A stretch of DNA of 64,000 nucleotides, taken from positions 27,069 through 91,068 of the forward strand of contig NZ_JBOCEF010000014.1 of the NCBI RefSeq assembly GCF_050586345.1, read 5' to 3'. The DNA is from JBOCEF01 sp050586345 (GTDB lineage: Bacteria > Pseudomonadota > Alphaproteobacteria > Rhodobacterales > Rhodobacteraceae). The position numbers were made by a program, and so were the translations under genes. Of the stretch, positions 34,457 through 43,258 are shown piece by piece; the stretch's first letter is position 1, and every line of letters begins with the position of its first letter. Below the pieces are notes generated by a model. That model had not been told where the DNA came from. It saw only the letters and a program-made list of their open reading frames with translations, and ran no database searches.

Positions 34457-36394
34457 TCAGGGCAGCAGCGGCCCGAGCCGGGCGCCGAAATGCGCCTGGC
34501 CCGCCGGGCTCCAGTGATCCCCGTCGCTCCAGTACACGGCGCCGCAGTCGAACATGTCCTCGCGCGCGTCGAAGGCCAGCACCTCCTGCACCGAGACATA
34601 GGCGATCCCGGCCGCCGCGGCGCGCTCGGCCAGCGCGCGGTCGAGCGCGGCGTAGCGTTCGGCCCGGCCCTCGGGCAGGTCCGGGCCCGGCCCGGCGCAG
34701 TCGCGCGACATCAGCTGGTCGAGGTCGAGATGCGGCTCGAGCCAGGGTCCGACCCAGGTCAGGTCCATCGCCCCGGAGAGGGGGGCCAGCGCAGCGAGGA
34801 CGCGGTCGACATTCGCGGCGTGAACCGAGGTGTCGGGGACGTGCTTGCGCCGGAAGGCGGTGCGGTCGACCTCGCGACCGTCCGGGGTCTGCATCAGGTA
34901 GAAGGCGGCCTGCATGTAGAAGGCGGCCTCGACCTGCGCGGCGCGGGAGAGGGCGAACGCCGCCGCCTCGTTGAAATCGCAGCCCGGCCCTTTCGGCGAA
35001 TGCGCCCGGCAGCCGGCCTGCACCAGGCCGACCACGAAGGGCCGGTCGGTGGCGTGCAGCACCGCGTCGTAGAAGTCGATCCCGTGCGAATCCCCCAGCA
35101 GCAGCAGCGCCTTGCCATGCTTCGCCGCGCAGGCGTCGAAGCGCGCGCGGAACGCCTCGGACGCCTCCTGGTCGCGGAACCGGCAGTCGCCGTCCGACAG
35201 CGCCGCGCTGCGCTGGTGCGCGCGCATCTCCGAGAGCGCGGCGAAGACCTGCGCCTGCCGGGGCGAGAGCGCGGCCATGTAGGCGTCGCGCTGCATCCCG
35301 GTCCCCAGCAGCGCCGCCAGCGCCGCCCCCAGCGCCGTCATCGCCGCGCCGTAGCGCAGCGCCGGCCCCCAGCCGGGCGCGGGCGCGCCGCGGCGGAACG
35401 GGCGCTCGACGAAGGCCCAGGTCGCCCAGGCCAGGGCCAGCGAGACCGCGCAGAGCGCCAGCATGATCCACAGCGCCGGCTCGCCCCCCGCCGCGATCCG
35501 CGCGAAGGCCAGCACCGGCTGGTGCCACAGGTAGGCGGAGTAGGAGATCAGCCCGATCCACACGAAGGGCGCCGTGGACAGGAGCCGCCCCGCGATCCCG
35601 TCCCGCCCCCAGCGCAGCACCGCCGCCGTCCCCAGCACCGGGATCAGCGTCCAGAGCGAGGGGGCGGGCGTCGCCGTGTCATAGACCGCCATCGGCACGA
35701 CCACCGCGACCAGCCCCAGCCCCGCCAGCGCCCCGGCCGCGGCGCCCCGGCGCGGGGCGTGGCCCCGGTGCTCGGCCCAGGCCAGCAGCGCGCCGGCCAG
35801 CAGCTCCCACAACCGGGTCGCGGGCAGGAAGAAATTGGCGTCGGGCTTGGCGATCGCCGCCCAGTCGGCGACCGCGAGGCTGAGCGCCGCGAGCGCCAGC
35901 AGCGCCGGGCCGACCAGCGCCCGGCGGCGCATCAGCAGCAGCAGCAGGACCGGGAACAGGATGTAGAACTGCTCCTCGACCGCCAGCGACCAGGTGTGCA
36001 GCAGCGGCGCCTGGTCGGCGGCGGTGTTGAAATAGTCCACCTCCCGCCAGAAATGGATGTTGGAGACGAAGGCGAGGGTGGCGAGGCCGCTGACCAGGAA
36101 GTCCTCGAACGGGCCCGGCCGCATCAGCAGCCAGCCCGCGGGGATGCAGGCCAGGATCACCGCGATCAGCGCGGGCATGATCCGGCGCGCGCGGCGCGCG
36201 TAGAAGCGGGCGAAGGAAAAGTCGCCCGCCGCCATCTCGGCGATCAGGATCGCGCCGATGAGATAGCCGGAGATCACGAAGAACACGTCGACCCCGAGCC
36301 ACCCGCCCGAGAAGCCCGGCGTTCCCGCGTGGTACAGCATGACCGGCGCGACGGCGACGGTGCGCAGGCCGTCGATCTCCGGACGATGCTTCAT
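34457..36394 (-). CDS. Acyltransferase-3 / SGNH fusion (OafA-like), copy A
   Basis: Membrane O-acyltransferase predicted to add acetyl or similar groups to a surface polysaccharide. The 645-residue protein starts MKHRPEIDGLRTVAV, with about ten TM helices to residue 360. YHAGTPGFSGGWLGVDVFFV and PLLHTWSLAVEEQFYILFPV are the acyltransferase-3 signatures. The C-terminal SGNH domain has LLLLGDSHGIDFYDAV and the terminal D-x-x-H in SDGDHWSPAGQAHFG. The ATG at 36394 has GAGGAGA upstream. It is a paralogue of the next gene. Confidence 0.92.
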   Translation of the reverse strand: MKHRPEIDGLRTVAVAPVMLYHAGTPGFSGGWLGVDVFFVISGYLIGAILIAEMAAGDFSFARFYARRARRIMPALIAVILACIPAGWLLMRPGPFEDFLVSGLATLAFVSNIHFWREVDYFNTAADQAPLLHTWSLAVEEQFYILFPVLLLLLMRRRALVGPALLALAALSLAVADWAAIAKPDANFFLPATRLWELLAGALLAWAEHRGHAPRRGAAAGALAGLGLVAVVVPMAVYDTATPAPSLWTLIPVLGTAAVLRWGRDGIAGRLLSTAPFVWIGLISYSAYLWHQPVLAFARIAAGGEPALWIMLALCAVSLALAWATWAFVERPFRRGAPAPGWGPALRYGAAMTALGAALAALLGTGMQRDAYMAALSPRQAQVFAALSEMRAHQRSAALSDGDCRFRDQEASEAFRARFDACAAKHGKALLLLGDSHGIDFYDAVLHATDRPFVVGLVQAGCRAHSPKGPGCDFNEAAAFALSRAAQVEAAFYMQAAFYLMQTPDGREVDRTAFRRKHVPDTSVHAANVDRVLAALAPLSGAMDLTWVGPWLEPHLDLDQLMSRDCAGPGPDLPEGRAERYAALDRALAERAAAAGIAYVSVQEVLAFDAREDMFDCGAVYWSDGDHWSPAGQAHFGARLGPLLP

Positions 36395-36514
36395 GGCCAA
36401 TCTCCTCAAGGGGCGCCGGGCGCCCTGAAAACCTCTTCGCCCCCGGACCGCGCGCGGGCCCGCGCATGTCGGCCCTCGAAGGCAGGCCCCGGAAGGCCGG
36501 ACGCGCCCGGCGCC

Positions 36515-38470
36515 TCAGCGCCCCGCGTCGCCCGCCCCGCCCGCGTCGCGCCCCGGCAGCAGCGCGTCGAAGGCCCCGGCCTCGGCCAGGCGGCGGCCGA
36601 TCAGCGCCGAGCCCTCCACCGTCAGGTGATGGGCGTCATAGCGCACCGGGGCCATCTCGGCGGTCACCGCGTCGCAGAGCAGCGGGCGTCCCAGGCAGGC
36701 CGAGGGCAGCATGTCGATCCAGGCCGCCCCCGCGCGCGCCGCGATCCGCTCGAGGCGCGCGTCGACCGCGTCGATCCGCGCGTCCCGCCGCGCGGTGAAC
36801 AGCGCGTCGATCCGCGGCTTGGTCCAGTCCGCGTCGGGGTGCAGGTTGCGGATCCAGCGCAGGTAGCGGCTCGAGGGCGGGAACTCGGCATGGGAGCCTG
36901 CGACCGCGACCTTCAGCCCGCGCGCCTGGTAGGCGTCGATGATGGCCTCGAGCGGGGGGATGAACTCGGTCCGCCAGGACCAGCGCAGCTTCAGCAGCAC
37001 CCAGTCGGCGTCCCGCGCCAGATCCGGGAACTCGGCCAGGTGCGCGTCCACGCAGGCGTCCACGTCGAAATCGGGGCGGCCCAGCAGGTCGGTCCGCCGG
37101 TAGCAGTCGCCGTTGAACCCCGCGTGGCGGAAGGCCAGCCCTGGCAGCGCGTCCGCGTTCTGAAGAACGGCGTTGAGCAGGTCCTTCATGTGCGAATCCC
37201 CGACGATCAGCACGTTGCTGCGCAGGGCCGGGTCCGCGCGGTCCGGGAAGCGCGACAGCTCCGCGCGCATCGCCTTGTTGGTGAAGTAGAGGCCCCAGCT
37301 CTGGCTGCGCATCTTCACCAGCTCGCGCAGCGTGTGGTCGAACTCCAGCGGCGTGACCGCGCGCGCGCCGAAATGCAGCCCCGTTCCCAGCGCCACGCAC
37401 AGCGCCAGCCCCGCGGCCGAGACCCCGAGGAAGCGCAGCCCCGGCCAGACCGCCCCGGCCCCGCGATGGCGGAAGGGCTGTTCGACATAGCGCCAGGACA
37501 GCCAGCCCAGCGGCAGCGACAGCAGGCCGAGCGGGACCATCACCCAGAGCGGCGGCTCGATCTCGGGGAAGATCAGCCGCGCATAGGCCAGCAGCGGCTG
37601 GTGCAGGAGATAGGCGGAGTAGGAGATCAGCCCGACCCAGACCATCGGCCCCCAGGACAGGATCCGCCCCGCGGCGTTGTCCGGGCGCCCGTAGACCGCG
37701 ACCAGCCCCGTTCCCACGACGGGGACGAGGGCGAGCAGCGACGGGAAGGGCGTCTTCTCGTCGAAGGCGAAGACCGAGACGAGGACGAGGATCAACCCCG
37801 CCATCGCCGCCGGCCCGTTGCCCGCCGCGCCCACGCCGCGGCGCGCGGCGACGGCGCAGAGCGAGCCGGCCAGCAGCTCCCACGCGCGGCCCTGGAACAG
37901 GTAGAAATTGGCCGAGGCCGCGTTGCGCCAGCCCCATTCGGCGGCCAGCAGGCTGGCCAGGGCGATGGCGGCGAGGATCCAGGGCAGCGCCGCGGCGCGG
38001 CGGCGGACCAGGACCACCAGCAGCAGCGGGAAGAAGATGTAGAACTGCTCCTCGACCGCGAGCGACCAGGTGTGCAGAAGCGGCTTCTGCTCGGCCGCGC
38101 CGCCGAAATAGTTGTCCTGCATCCAGAAGATGAAGTTCGAGACGAACAGGCCCACGCCCGCCACGCTCTCCCCGAACTTGCGCAGGTCGTCCGGCTCCAT
38201 CACCGCCCAGGCGGGCGGCAGGCACAGCAGCACGGTCAGGAACAGCGCCGGCAGGATCCGCCGCGCGCGCCGGTCGTAGAAATCGAGCAGCGAGAACCGC
38301 CCCGCCTCGGCCTCGCGCAGCAGGATCCCGGTGATGAGGAAGCCCGAGAGGACGAAGAACACGTCCACGCCGACGAAGCCGCCGGCGAAGCCGGGAACCC
38401 CTGCGTGGAACAGGATGACGGGCAGCACGGCGACCGCGCGCAGCCCGTCGATCTCGGTCCGGTGCTTCAT
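36515..38470 (-). CDS. Acyltransferase-3 / SGNH fusion (OafA-like), copy B
   Basis: A 651-residue paralogue of copy A, with start MKHRTEIDGLRAVAVLPVIL. Ten or so TM helices carry FHAGVPGFAGGFVGVDVFFV and PLLHTWSLAVEEQFYIFFPL. The SGNH domain has NVLIVGDSHMKDLLNAVL and the closing YDAHHLTVEGSALIG. It follows ugd by 29 bases, so the two are probably cotranscribed. The TM halves of the two copies are far more alike than the SGNH halves, suggesting different acceptor sites. In-frame sequence upstream of 38470 overlaps ugd and was excluded. Confidence 0.92.
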   Translation of the reverse strand: MKHRTEIDGLRAVAVLPVILFHAGVPGFAGGFVGVDVFFVLSGFLITGILLREAEAGRFSLLDFYDRRARRILPALFLTVLLCLPPAWAVMEPDDLRKFGESVAGVGLFVSNFIFWMQDNYFGGAAEQKPLLHTWSLAVEEQFYIFFPLLLVVLVRRRAAALPWILAAIALASLLAAEWGWRNAASANFYLFQGRAWELLAGSLCAVAARRGVGAAGNGPAAMAGLILVLVSVFAFDEKTPFPSLLALVPVVGTGLVAVYGRPDNAAGRILSWGPMVWVGLISYSAYLLHQPLLAYARLIFPEIEPPLWVMVPLGLLSLPLGWLSWRYVEQPFRHRGAGAVWPGLRFLGVSAAGLALCVALGTGLHFGARAVTPLEFDHTLRELVKMRSQSWGLYFTNKAMRAELSRFPDRADPALRSNVLIVGDSHMKDLLNAVLQNADALPGLAFRHAGFNGDCYRRTDLLGRPDFDVDACVDAHLAEFPDLARDADWVLLKLRWSWRTEFIPPLEAIIDAYQARGLKVAVAGSHAEFPPSSRYLRWIRNLHPDADWTKPRIDALFTARRDARIDAVDARLERIAARAGAAWIDMLPSACLGRPLLCDAVTAEMAPVRYDAHHLTVEGSALIGRRLAEAGAFDALLPGRDAGGAGDAGR

Positions 38471-38499
38471 CACGCCCCCCGCCCGCGCCGCCGGTCCGG

Positions 38500-39816
38500 T
38501 CAGGACCGGCCGACGCCGACGAAGGTGAAGCCCGCGTCGCGCGCGGTCTGCGGCTCGTAGACGTTGCGCAGGTCGATGAAGAGGTCCCCGGACATGCCCG
38601 CGTGCAGGCGCGGCAGGTCGAGCGCGCGGAACTGGTTCCACTCGGTCATCAGCACCACGGCGTCGGCGCCCGCGGCGGCGTCATAGGCGTCCTCGGCCCA
38701 GCGCACGCCCGGCAGCAGCGCCTCGCCCTCCTTGCGCCCCTCGGGGTCGGTGACGGCCACCTTCGCGCCGCCGCCGACCAGCGCCGGGACGATGGTCAGG
38801 GACGGGCTGTCGCGCATGTCGTCGGTCTCGGGCTTGAAGGTCACGCCGAGGATGGCGATGGACTTGCCGTTCACCGAGCCGCCGAGCGCGTCCATGATCT
38901 TGTCGACCATGCGCCGCTTGCGCGCGTCGTTGACGTCGATGACCGTCTCCACGATGCGCATGGGGACCGAGTGGTCCTGGCCGATCCGGGCCAGCGCCGC
39001 GGTGTCCTTGGGGAAGCACGAGCCGCCATAGCCCGGCCCCGCATGCAGGAACTTGGGCCCGATGCGCCCGTCCATGCCGATGCCCTTGGACACCGCCTTG
39101 ACGTCGCCGCCGACCTTCTCGCACAGGTCGGCGATCTCGTTGATGAAGGTGATCTTGGTCGCAAGGAACGCGTTGGCGGCGTACTTGATGATCTCCGCGC
39201 TCTCGAGCGAGGTGTACATCACCGGCGCCTCGCGCAAGCTCAGGGGGCGGTAGATCTCGGCCATCACCGCCTGCGCGTCCTCGGACTCGACCCCGACGAC
39301 CACGCGGTCGGGGCGCATGAAATCCTCGATCGCCGCGCCCTCGCGCAGGAATTCGGGGTTCGAGGCGACCTCGAAGGCGCAGTCGCGGCCGGTCTCCGCC
39401 AGGCGCGCGGCGATCACGCGCGCGACCTCGCGGTTGGTGCCGACGGGGACGGTGGACTTGGTGACCACGACCGTCCCGGGCTCGATCACGTCCGCCAGCT
39501 CCTTCGCCGCGGCGTAGACGTAAGTGAGGTCCGCGTGGCCGTCGCCGCGCCGCGTGGGCGTGCCGACGGCGATGAACACGGCGCGGGCGCCGGCCACGGC
39601 CTCGGCCAGCTCGGTGGTGAAGGACAGGCGCCCGGCCTCGACGTTCCGGCGCAGCATGTCGTCCAGCCCCGGCTCGTAGATCGGCACCCCGCCGGCGCGC
39701 AGCGTCTCGACCTTCGCTTCGATCTTGTCGACGCAGACCACGTCATGGCCGAAGTCGGAGAAACAGACGCCGGAGACGAGGCCGACATAGCCCGTGCCGA
39801 TCATGGCGATGCGCAT
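38500..39816 (-). CDS. ugd: UDP-glucose 6-dehydrogenase
   Basis: Oxidises UDP-glucose twice with NAD+ to UDP-glucuronate. The 438-residue protein has the Rossmann start MRIAMIGTGYVGLVSGVCFS, VFIAVGTPTRRGDGHADLTY, KSTVPVGTN, SNPEFLREGAAIEDFMRPDR and the catalytic Cys267 in GYGGSCFPKD, then LGVTFKPETDDMRDSPSL. Full length. It supplies the epimerase at 29935-31011 and the glycosyltransferases. It likely starts the transcript that continues into acyltransferase copy B. Confidence 0.96.
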   Translation of the reverse strand: MRIAMIGTGYVGLVSGVCFSDFGHDVVCVDKIEAKVETLRAGGVPIYEPGLDDMLRRNVEAGRLSFTTELAEAVAGARAVFIAVGTPTRRGDGHADLTYVYAAAKELADVIEPGTVVVTKSTVPVGTNREVARVIAARLAETGRDCAFEVASNPEFLREGAAIEDFMRPDRVVVGVESEDAQAVMAEIYRPLSLREAPVMYTSLESAEIIKYAANAFLATKITFINEIADLCEKVGGDVKAVSKGIGMDGRIGPKFLHAGPGYGGSCFPKDTAALARIGQDHSVPMRIVETVIDVNDARKRRMVDKIMDALGGSVNGKSIAILGVTFKPETDDMRDSPSLTIVPALVGGGAKVAVTDPEGRKEGEALLPGVRWAEDAYDAAAGADAVVLMTEWNQFRALDLPRLHAGMSGDLFIDLRNVYEPQTARDAGFTFVGVGRS

Positions 39817-39970
39817 GCTGGAATTCCTTTTGTCGCGAACGGCGCCGGGGGCGCGCGTCCCCGCAGCTAGACGAGGCGGGCGGGGCCTTGCAAGGTTCGA
39901 GTGGTCGCAAGGGGGCGGGGCGGAGCGCCGCGCCGCCGCGCCGGGCGCGCGGCGGCGGCGCGGCGGCGGC

Positions 39971-42856
39971 TCACTCCACCCCGTCGAAGGTGTAGATGTA
40001 GACCGAGCCGGGCGGCACGCCGCACGCCGCGGCGCCCACCGCGGGCGACAGGGTGAAGCGCGACAGGTCGGCGGGCGGGGTCAGCGCCTGTTCGGTCAGC
40101 TTCACCTGCTCCTCCGGCCCGAAATTATGCGCATCATACGGCCCGTCCATCTTGTGCACGGTCAGCGACGCGGCCGAGCGGATCGGCAGCTCCACCTCCA
40201 CCGGCGTGCAGGCGTCCCCGTCCGAGCCGGGCGTGCCCGGGATCCGGCGCGACAGCACCACGAGGGTGAACCGCTCGCCGTTCCGGGTCGCGTAGGCGGC
40301 GGCCAGCGGCGCGTCCTCCACCGCCAGGCGGATCCGGCCGACCGCCTCGAGATCCGCGGTCGGCGCCGCGAGCGTCTCGACCTCGAGCATGTCGCCCCGG
40401 CCCTCGCGGCTGAAATGGGTCAGCAGCGTCCAGTGCGGATAGGCATGGCCGCCATCGATCCACTCGGCATGGGTGGACCAGTTCTTGCCCTGCTGGAAGA
40501 TGAAGATGTTCTGCTCGCGGTATCCCAGCGCGGCCTGCGCGAGGAACACGTCCAGCGTCGCCACCCCCCCGGCCTGGGACTTCATCACCTGGTTCTGCTC
40601 GAGCACCTGCTTGTCGGTGACCTTGGCGCCGTTCAGCCCGTTCTGCGAATAGCCGGGGCCGCCCTCGTAGGTGCCGGCGTGAACCGGTCGCCCGTGCATC
40701 CGCGACAGCTCCTGCGCCTGCTCCACGTGCTTGCGGCCGAAGGGGATGGTGGCCTGGGAGATCTGGTTGAGCACGTTGAAATAGCTGATCGGGGTGCGGC
40801 TCGGCGGGGCGCCGTTCTCCTCCCAGCCGCCGTTATAGGCCGCGACGGTCATGTGCGCGCTGCCGGGAGAGAACTTGCCGGCCTCGAACCCGTACCCGGT
40901 GCGGTACCAGCCGCCGATCACGAACTCGATCTTCTCCTCCATCGCCGGCGTCCACCAGGGCGAGGCCTTCATCGCGTCGATGACATGCTGCTGGAGCAGC
41001 CCGTAGGCGATGTAGCGCGGCACCTTCCGCCCGGTGGCGCCGTCGACCATCGGCTGGAAGATCCAGGGCGCCATGATCCTGTTCCAGGTCTCGTTCGACA
41101 CCTCGAACAGGATCCGGTCGAAAGTGTCGACCCAGGGCTCGGGATGGCCCTGCGACGCGCGCTTGTCGGCCCATTTCCCGGCCCCCGCGGGGGCGGCGAG
41201 ATACTCGACCAGGCCTTGCCATTCCTCGTCGGTGAAATGCATCTCCACCTGCACCCAGGGGTCCATGCCGACGCCCTCGATCGCCTCGAGATAGGAGTGC
41301 AGCGTGGCCCCGCGGGTGGAGACCGGCCCCGCCCCGGCCGGGTTGGTCAGCAGCTCGAGGTCATAGCTGTAGCGCCCGGTCTTGGACGAGCCGTGGGTGC
41401 GCAGGATGCCGAGGCCGCTGCGGGCCAGGACGTCCTTCTGCTCCGCGGTGAAATCGAGGAAGCCGTCCGCGACGCGGTAGACGCGGAAATTGTCGATGTC
41501 GACGCGGCCGGGGCCCGAGAACCGCATGACGAAGCGTCCCAGCCGGTTGCCGTCGATCAGGGTCGGGGTGAATTCGCCCGTCACCCTGCGCCACTGCGTG
41601 TCGACCTGGAACCTCTTGTCGGCGACCGGCGGCTTGCGGTGCATCACCGCGCCGAACTCGCCCGTCATCGGGCGGTCCGCCCGCACCCAGGCCTCGAACC
41701 GGTAGGGTTCGGGGTGCAGCACCTCGAAGTAATCCTGCCCGGTCCCCGAGAAGGACACCCCCCCGAGGCCGACCCGCGCGCCCGGATCGAGGGAGAGGGA
41801 CAGGTAGGTGCGGCCCGGGTCCTCGACCGGCGTGTCCGGCGCGTGGTCGACCAGCGCCCAGTCGACATCGGTGCGCTCGTCGACGTCGCGCCCGAGGCCG
41901 GCCGGCGTCAGCGCGTAGGCCGCGCCGAAGTTCCAGCTGAAGTTGGAGGAGACGTCCTCGCGCCGCAGCCCGTGCAGGTCCTTGCGGATGATGATGGCGT
42001 CCTCGGCCAGGATCTCGGGGCCGTCGCCGCCCTCGAGCACCAGCTGCGGGCGGTCGGCGATCCGGTCGGGCGGCAGGGTCGCCTTCTCGATCACGTAGCC
42101 GGCGACGTCGGGATCGCGCGGCGCGCTCCAGGTCAGGGTGACGCCGCCATCCTCCCGCGGCGCGGCGGCGAGGCCCGAGGGCGCTGCGGGGCCGCGCCGC
42201 TCCTCGGTCAGCTTGGCGCGGAAGCGCACCGTGCCGTCGATCTTGCGCGGCCCGCGCTTGCGCCCGGAGGGCGTGGTCACCTTGACCGCCTCGGCGCGCG
42301 CCGACAGGCCGCCGTCGAAGCCGACCGCGCGCACGGTCAGCCACTCGGGCGCGTCGCCGCGATAGCCGCCGGGCCAGCCGACCGCCGCCTCGCGCGCGTC
42401 GGGCGGCAGGATGGCGCGGCGGGGCATGACGCTTTCCCAGGACTCGGCGCGGTGCCCGCCCTCGGCCACCCGGTCGCGGCGCACGGTGACGAGGCGGCCG
42501 TCGATGACGCGCCGGACCTCGACCTCGGCGCCGTCGAGCGCGCCGTCGCGCAGCCCGTTATAGGCGGTCAGCGCGGCCTGGCTGGCGAAGACCCGGTCGC
42601 GCGACGGCGCGATGGCGCGGAACTGGTCGCGGAACACCGCCGGCTCGTAGCCCCCGGCGGGGACGAAGCTGCTGCTGGTCCCGATATGGGCGACCGAGGC
42701 GGAAAATGGCGGGAGGTCGGCGTTGACCACCTTGTCGGTGACGCGGAACCGGGCGGCCTCGGCCGCGCGCGCGTCGCCGGACGGGGCGGCGAGGGCGGCG
42801 GCGGCGGCCAGCGCCCCTGCGGCGAGGGTCAGGGCCTTCGCGGGTCTCGGGTGCAT
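39971..42856 (-). CDS. Exported multidomain glycoside hydrolase (clan GH-A-like)
   Basis: A 961-residue secreted protein: signal peptide to about 32 (AAPSGDARAAEA), an unassigned region, a fibronectin type III domain (about 235-320, PSGLAAAPREDGGVTLTWSA), a CBM4/9-like beta-sandwich (about 390-500, YRFEAWVRADRPMTGEFGAV; VDIDNFRVYRVADG), then a (beta/alpha)8-like region. Candidate catalytic residues are Glu589 in FEVSNETWNRIM (acid/base, the Asn-Glu pair of clan GH-A) and Glu731 in GTYEGGPGYSQNG (nucleophile). The exact GH family is not recognised. Within a polysaccharide locus it may trim or depolymerise the product. GAGGAGA precedes the ATG. Confidence 0.8.
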   Translation of the reverse strand: MHPRPAKALTLAAGALAAAAALAAPSGDARAAEAARFRVTDKVVNADLPPFSASVAHIGTSSSFVPAGGYEPAVFRDQFRAIAPSRDRVFASQAALTAYNGLRDGALDGAEVEVRRVIDGRLVTVRRDRVAEGGHRAESWESVMPRRAILPPDAREAAVGWPGGYRGDAPEWLTVRAVGFDGGLSARAEAVKVTTPSGRKRGPRKIDGTVRFRAKLTEERRGPAAPSGLAAAPREDGGVTLTWSAPRDPDVAGYVIEKATLPPDRIADRPQLVLEGGDGPEILAEDAIIIRKDLHGLRREDVSSNFSWNFGAAYALTPAGLGRDVDERTDVDWALVDHAPDTPVEDPGRTYLSLSLDPGARVGLGGVSFSGTGQDYFEVLHPEPYRFEAWVRADRPMTGEFGAVMHRKPPVADKRFQVDTQWRRVTGEFTPTLIDGNRLGRFVMRFSGPGRVDIDNFRVYRVADGFLDFTAEQKDVLARSGLGILRTHGSSKTGRYSYDLELLTNPAGAGPVSTRGATLHSYLEAIEGVGMDPWVQVEMHFTDEEWQGLVEYLAAPAGAGKWADKRASQGHPEPWVDTFDRILFEVSNETWNRIMAPWIFQPMVDGATGRKVPRYIAYGLLQQHVIDAMKASPWWTPAMEEKIEFVIGGWYRTGYGFEAGKFSPGSAHMTVAAYNGGWEENGAPPSRTPISYFNVLNQISQATIPFGRKHVEQAQELSRMHGRPVHAGTYEGGPGYSQNGLNGAKVTDKQVLEQNQVMKSQAGGVATLDVFLAQAALGYREQNIFIFQQGKNWSTHAEWIDGGHAYPHWTLLTHFSREGRGDMLEVETLAAPTADLEAVGRIRLAVEDAPLAAAYATRNGERFTLVVLSRRIPGTPGSDGDACTPVEVELPIRSAASLTVHKMDGPYDAHNFGPEEQVKLTEQALTPPADLSRFTLSPAVGAAACGVPPGSVYIYTFDGVE

Positions 42857-43242
42857 CTGGGTCTCCTCGTTCTCGGGGCGCGCCGCCTTGATCCGGCGCG
42901 GCGTCCCGGGCGTGGCGTCCTGCGGGGCGGCGTCCCCGGCACGGAGTCGGGCGGGGGACCCGCCTCCCGCCCTGCCCGGCGACATGGGCGGGAAGATGGC
43001 GCCGGCGGGCGGGCGGCCCGCGGGTCTCCCCCCGGGGACAGGTCGTGCGCCGGGGGACGCAGGGCAAGGCCGGGGCGCGGAAAGCGCCGCCGGACCGCGG
43101 GCGCGGGACGCCCCGCCCCGCCCCTGGCCCGGCCCCCGGGACCCCCGATCCCCGGGCGTCCCGATCCGGCGACCCGATCCGGCGTCCCGGGCCGCGCCCG
43201 CCCCCGGCGCGGCCCTGGTTCAGCCCATGTCGCGGCCCGTGT
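42857..43242. other. 386-base GC-rich gap, short direct repeats
   Basis: No gene. CCCGATCCGGCG is repeated at about 43168-43194, and the end duplicates the 3' end of the ABC exporter gene (see 43218-43258). The promoter of the glycoside hydrolase should lie in 42870-43000, but no clear -35/-10 is visible. Confidence 0.45.
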
Positions 43243-43258
43243 TCAGCCCATGTCGCGG
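43218..43258. repeat. 23-base duplication at the ABC exporter stop codon
   Basis: GTTCAGCCCATGTCGCGG occurs at 43218-43235 and 43241-43258; a third partial copy CATGTCGCGG is at 43261-43270. Read on the minus strand, the extra copy reproduces the codons Arg-Asp-Met-Gly-stop just after the true stop. Confidence 0.85.
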
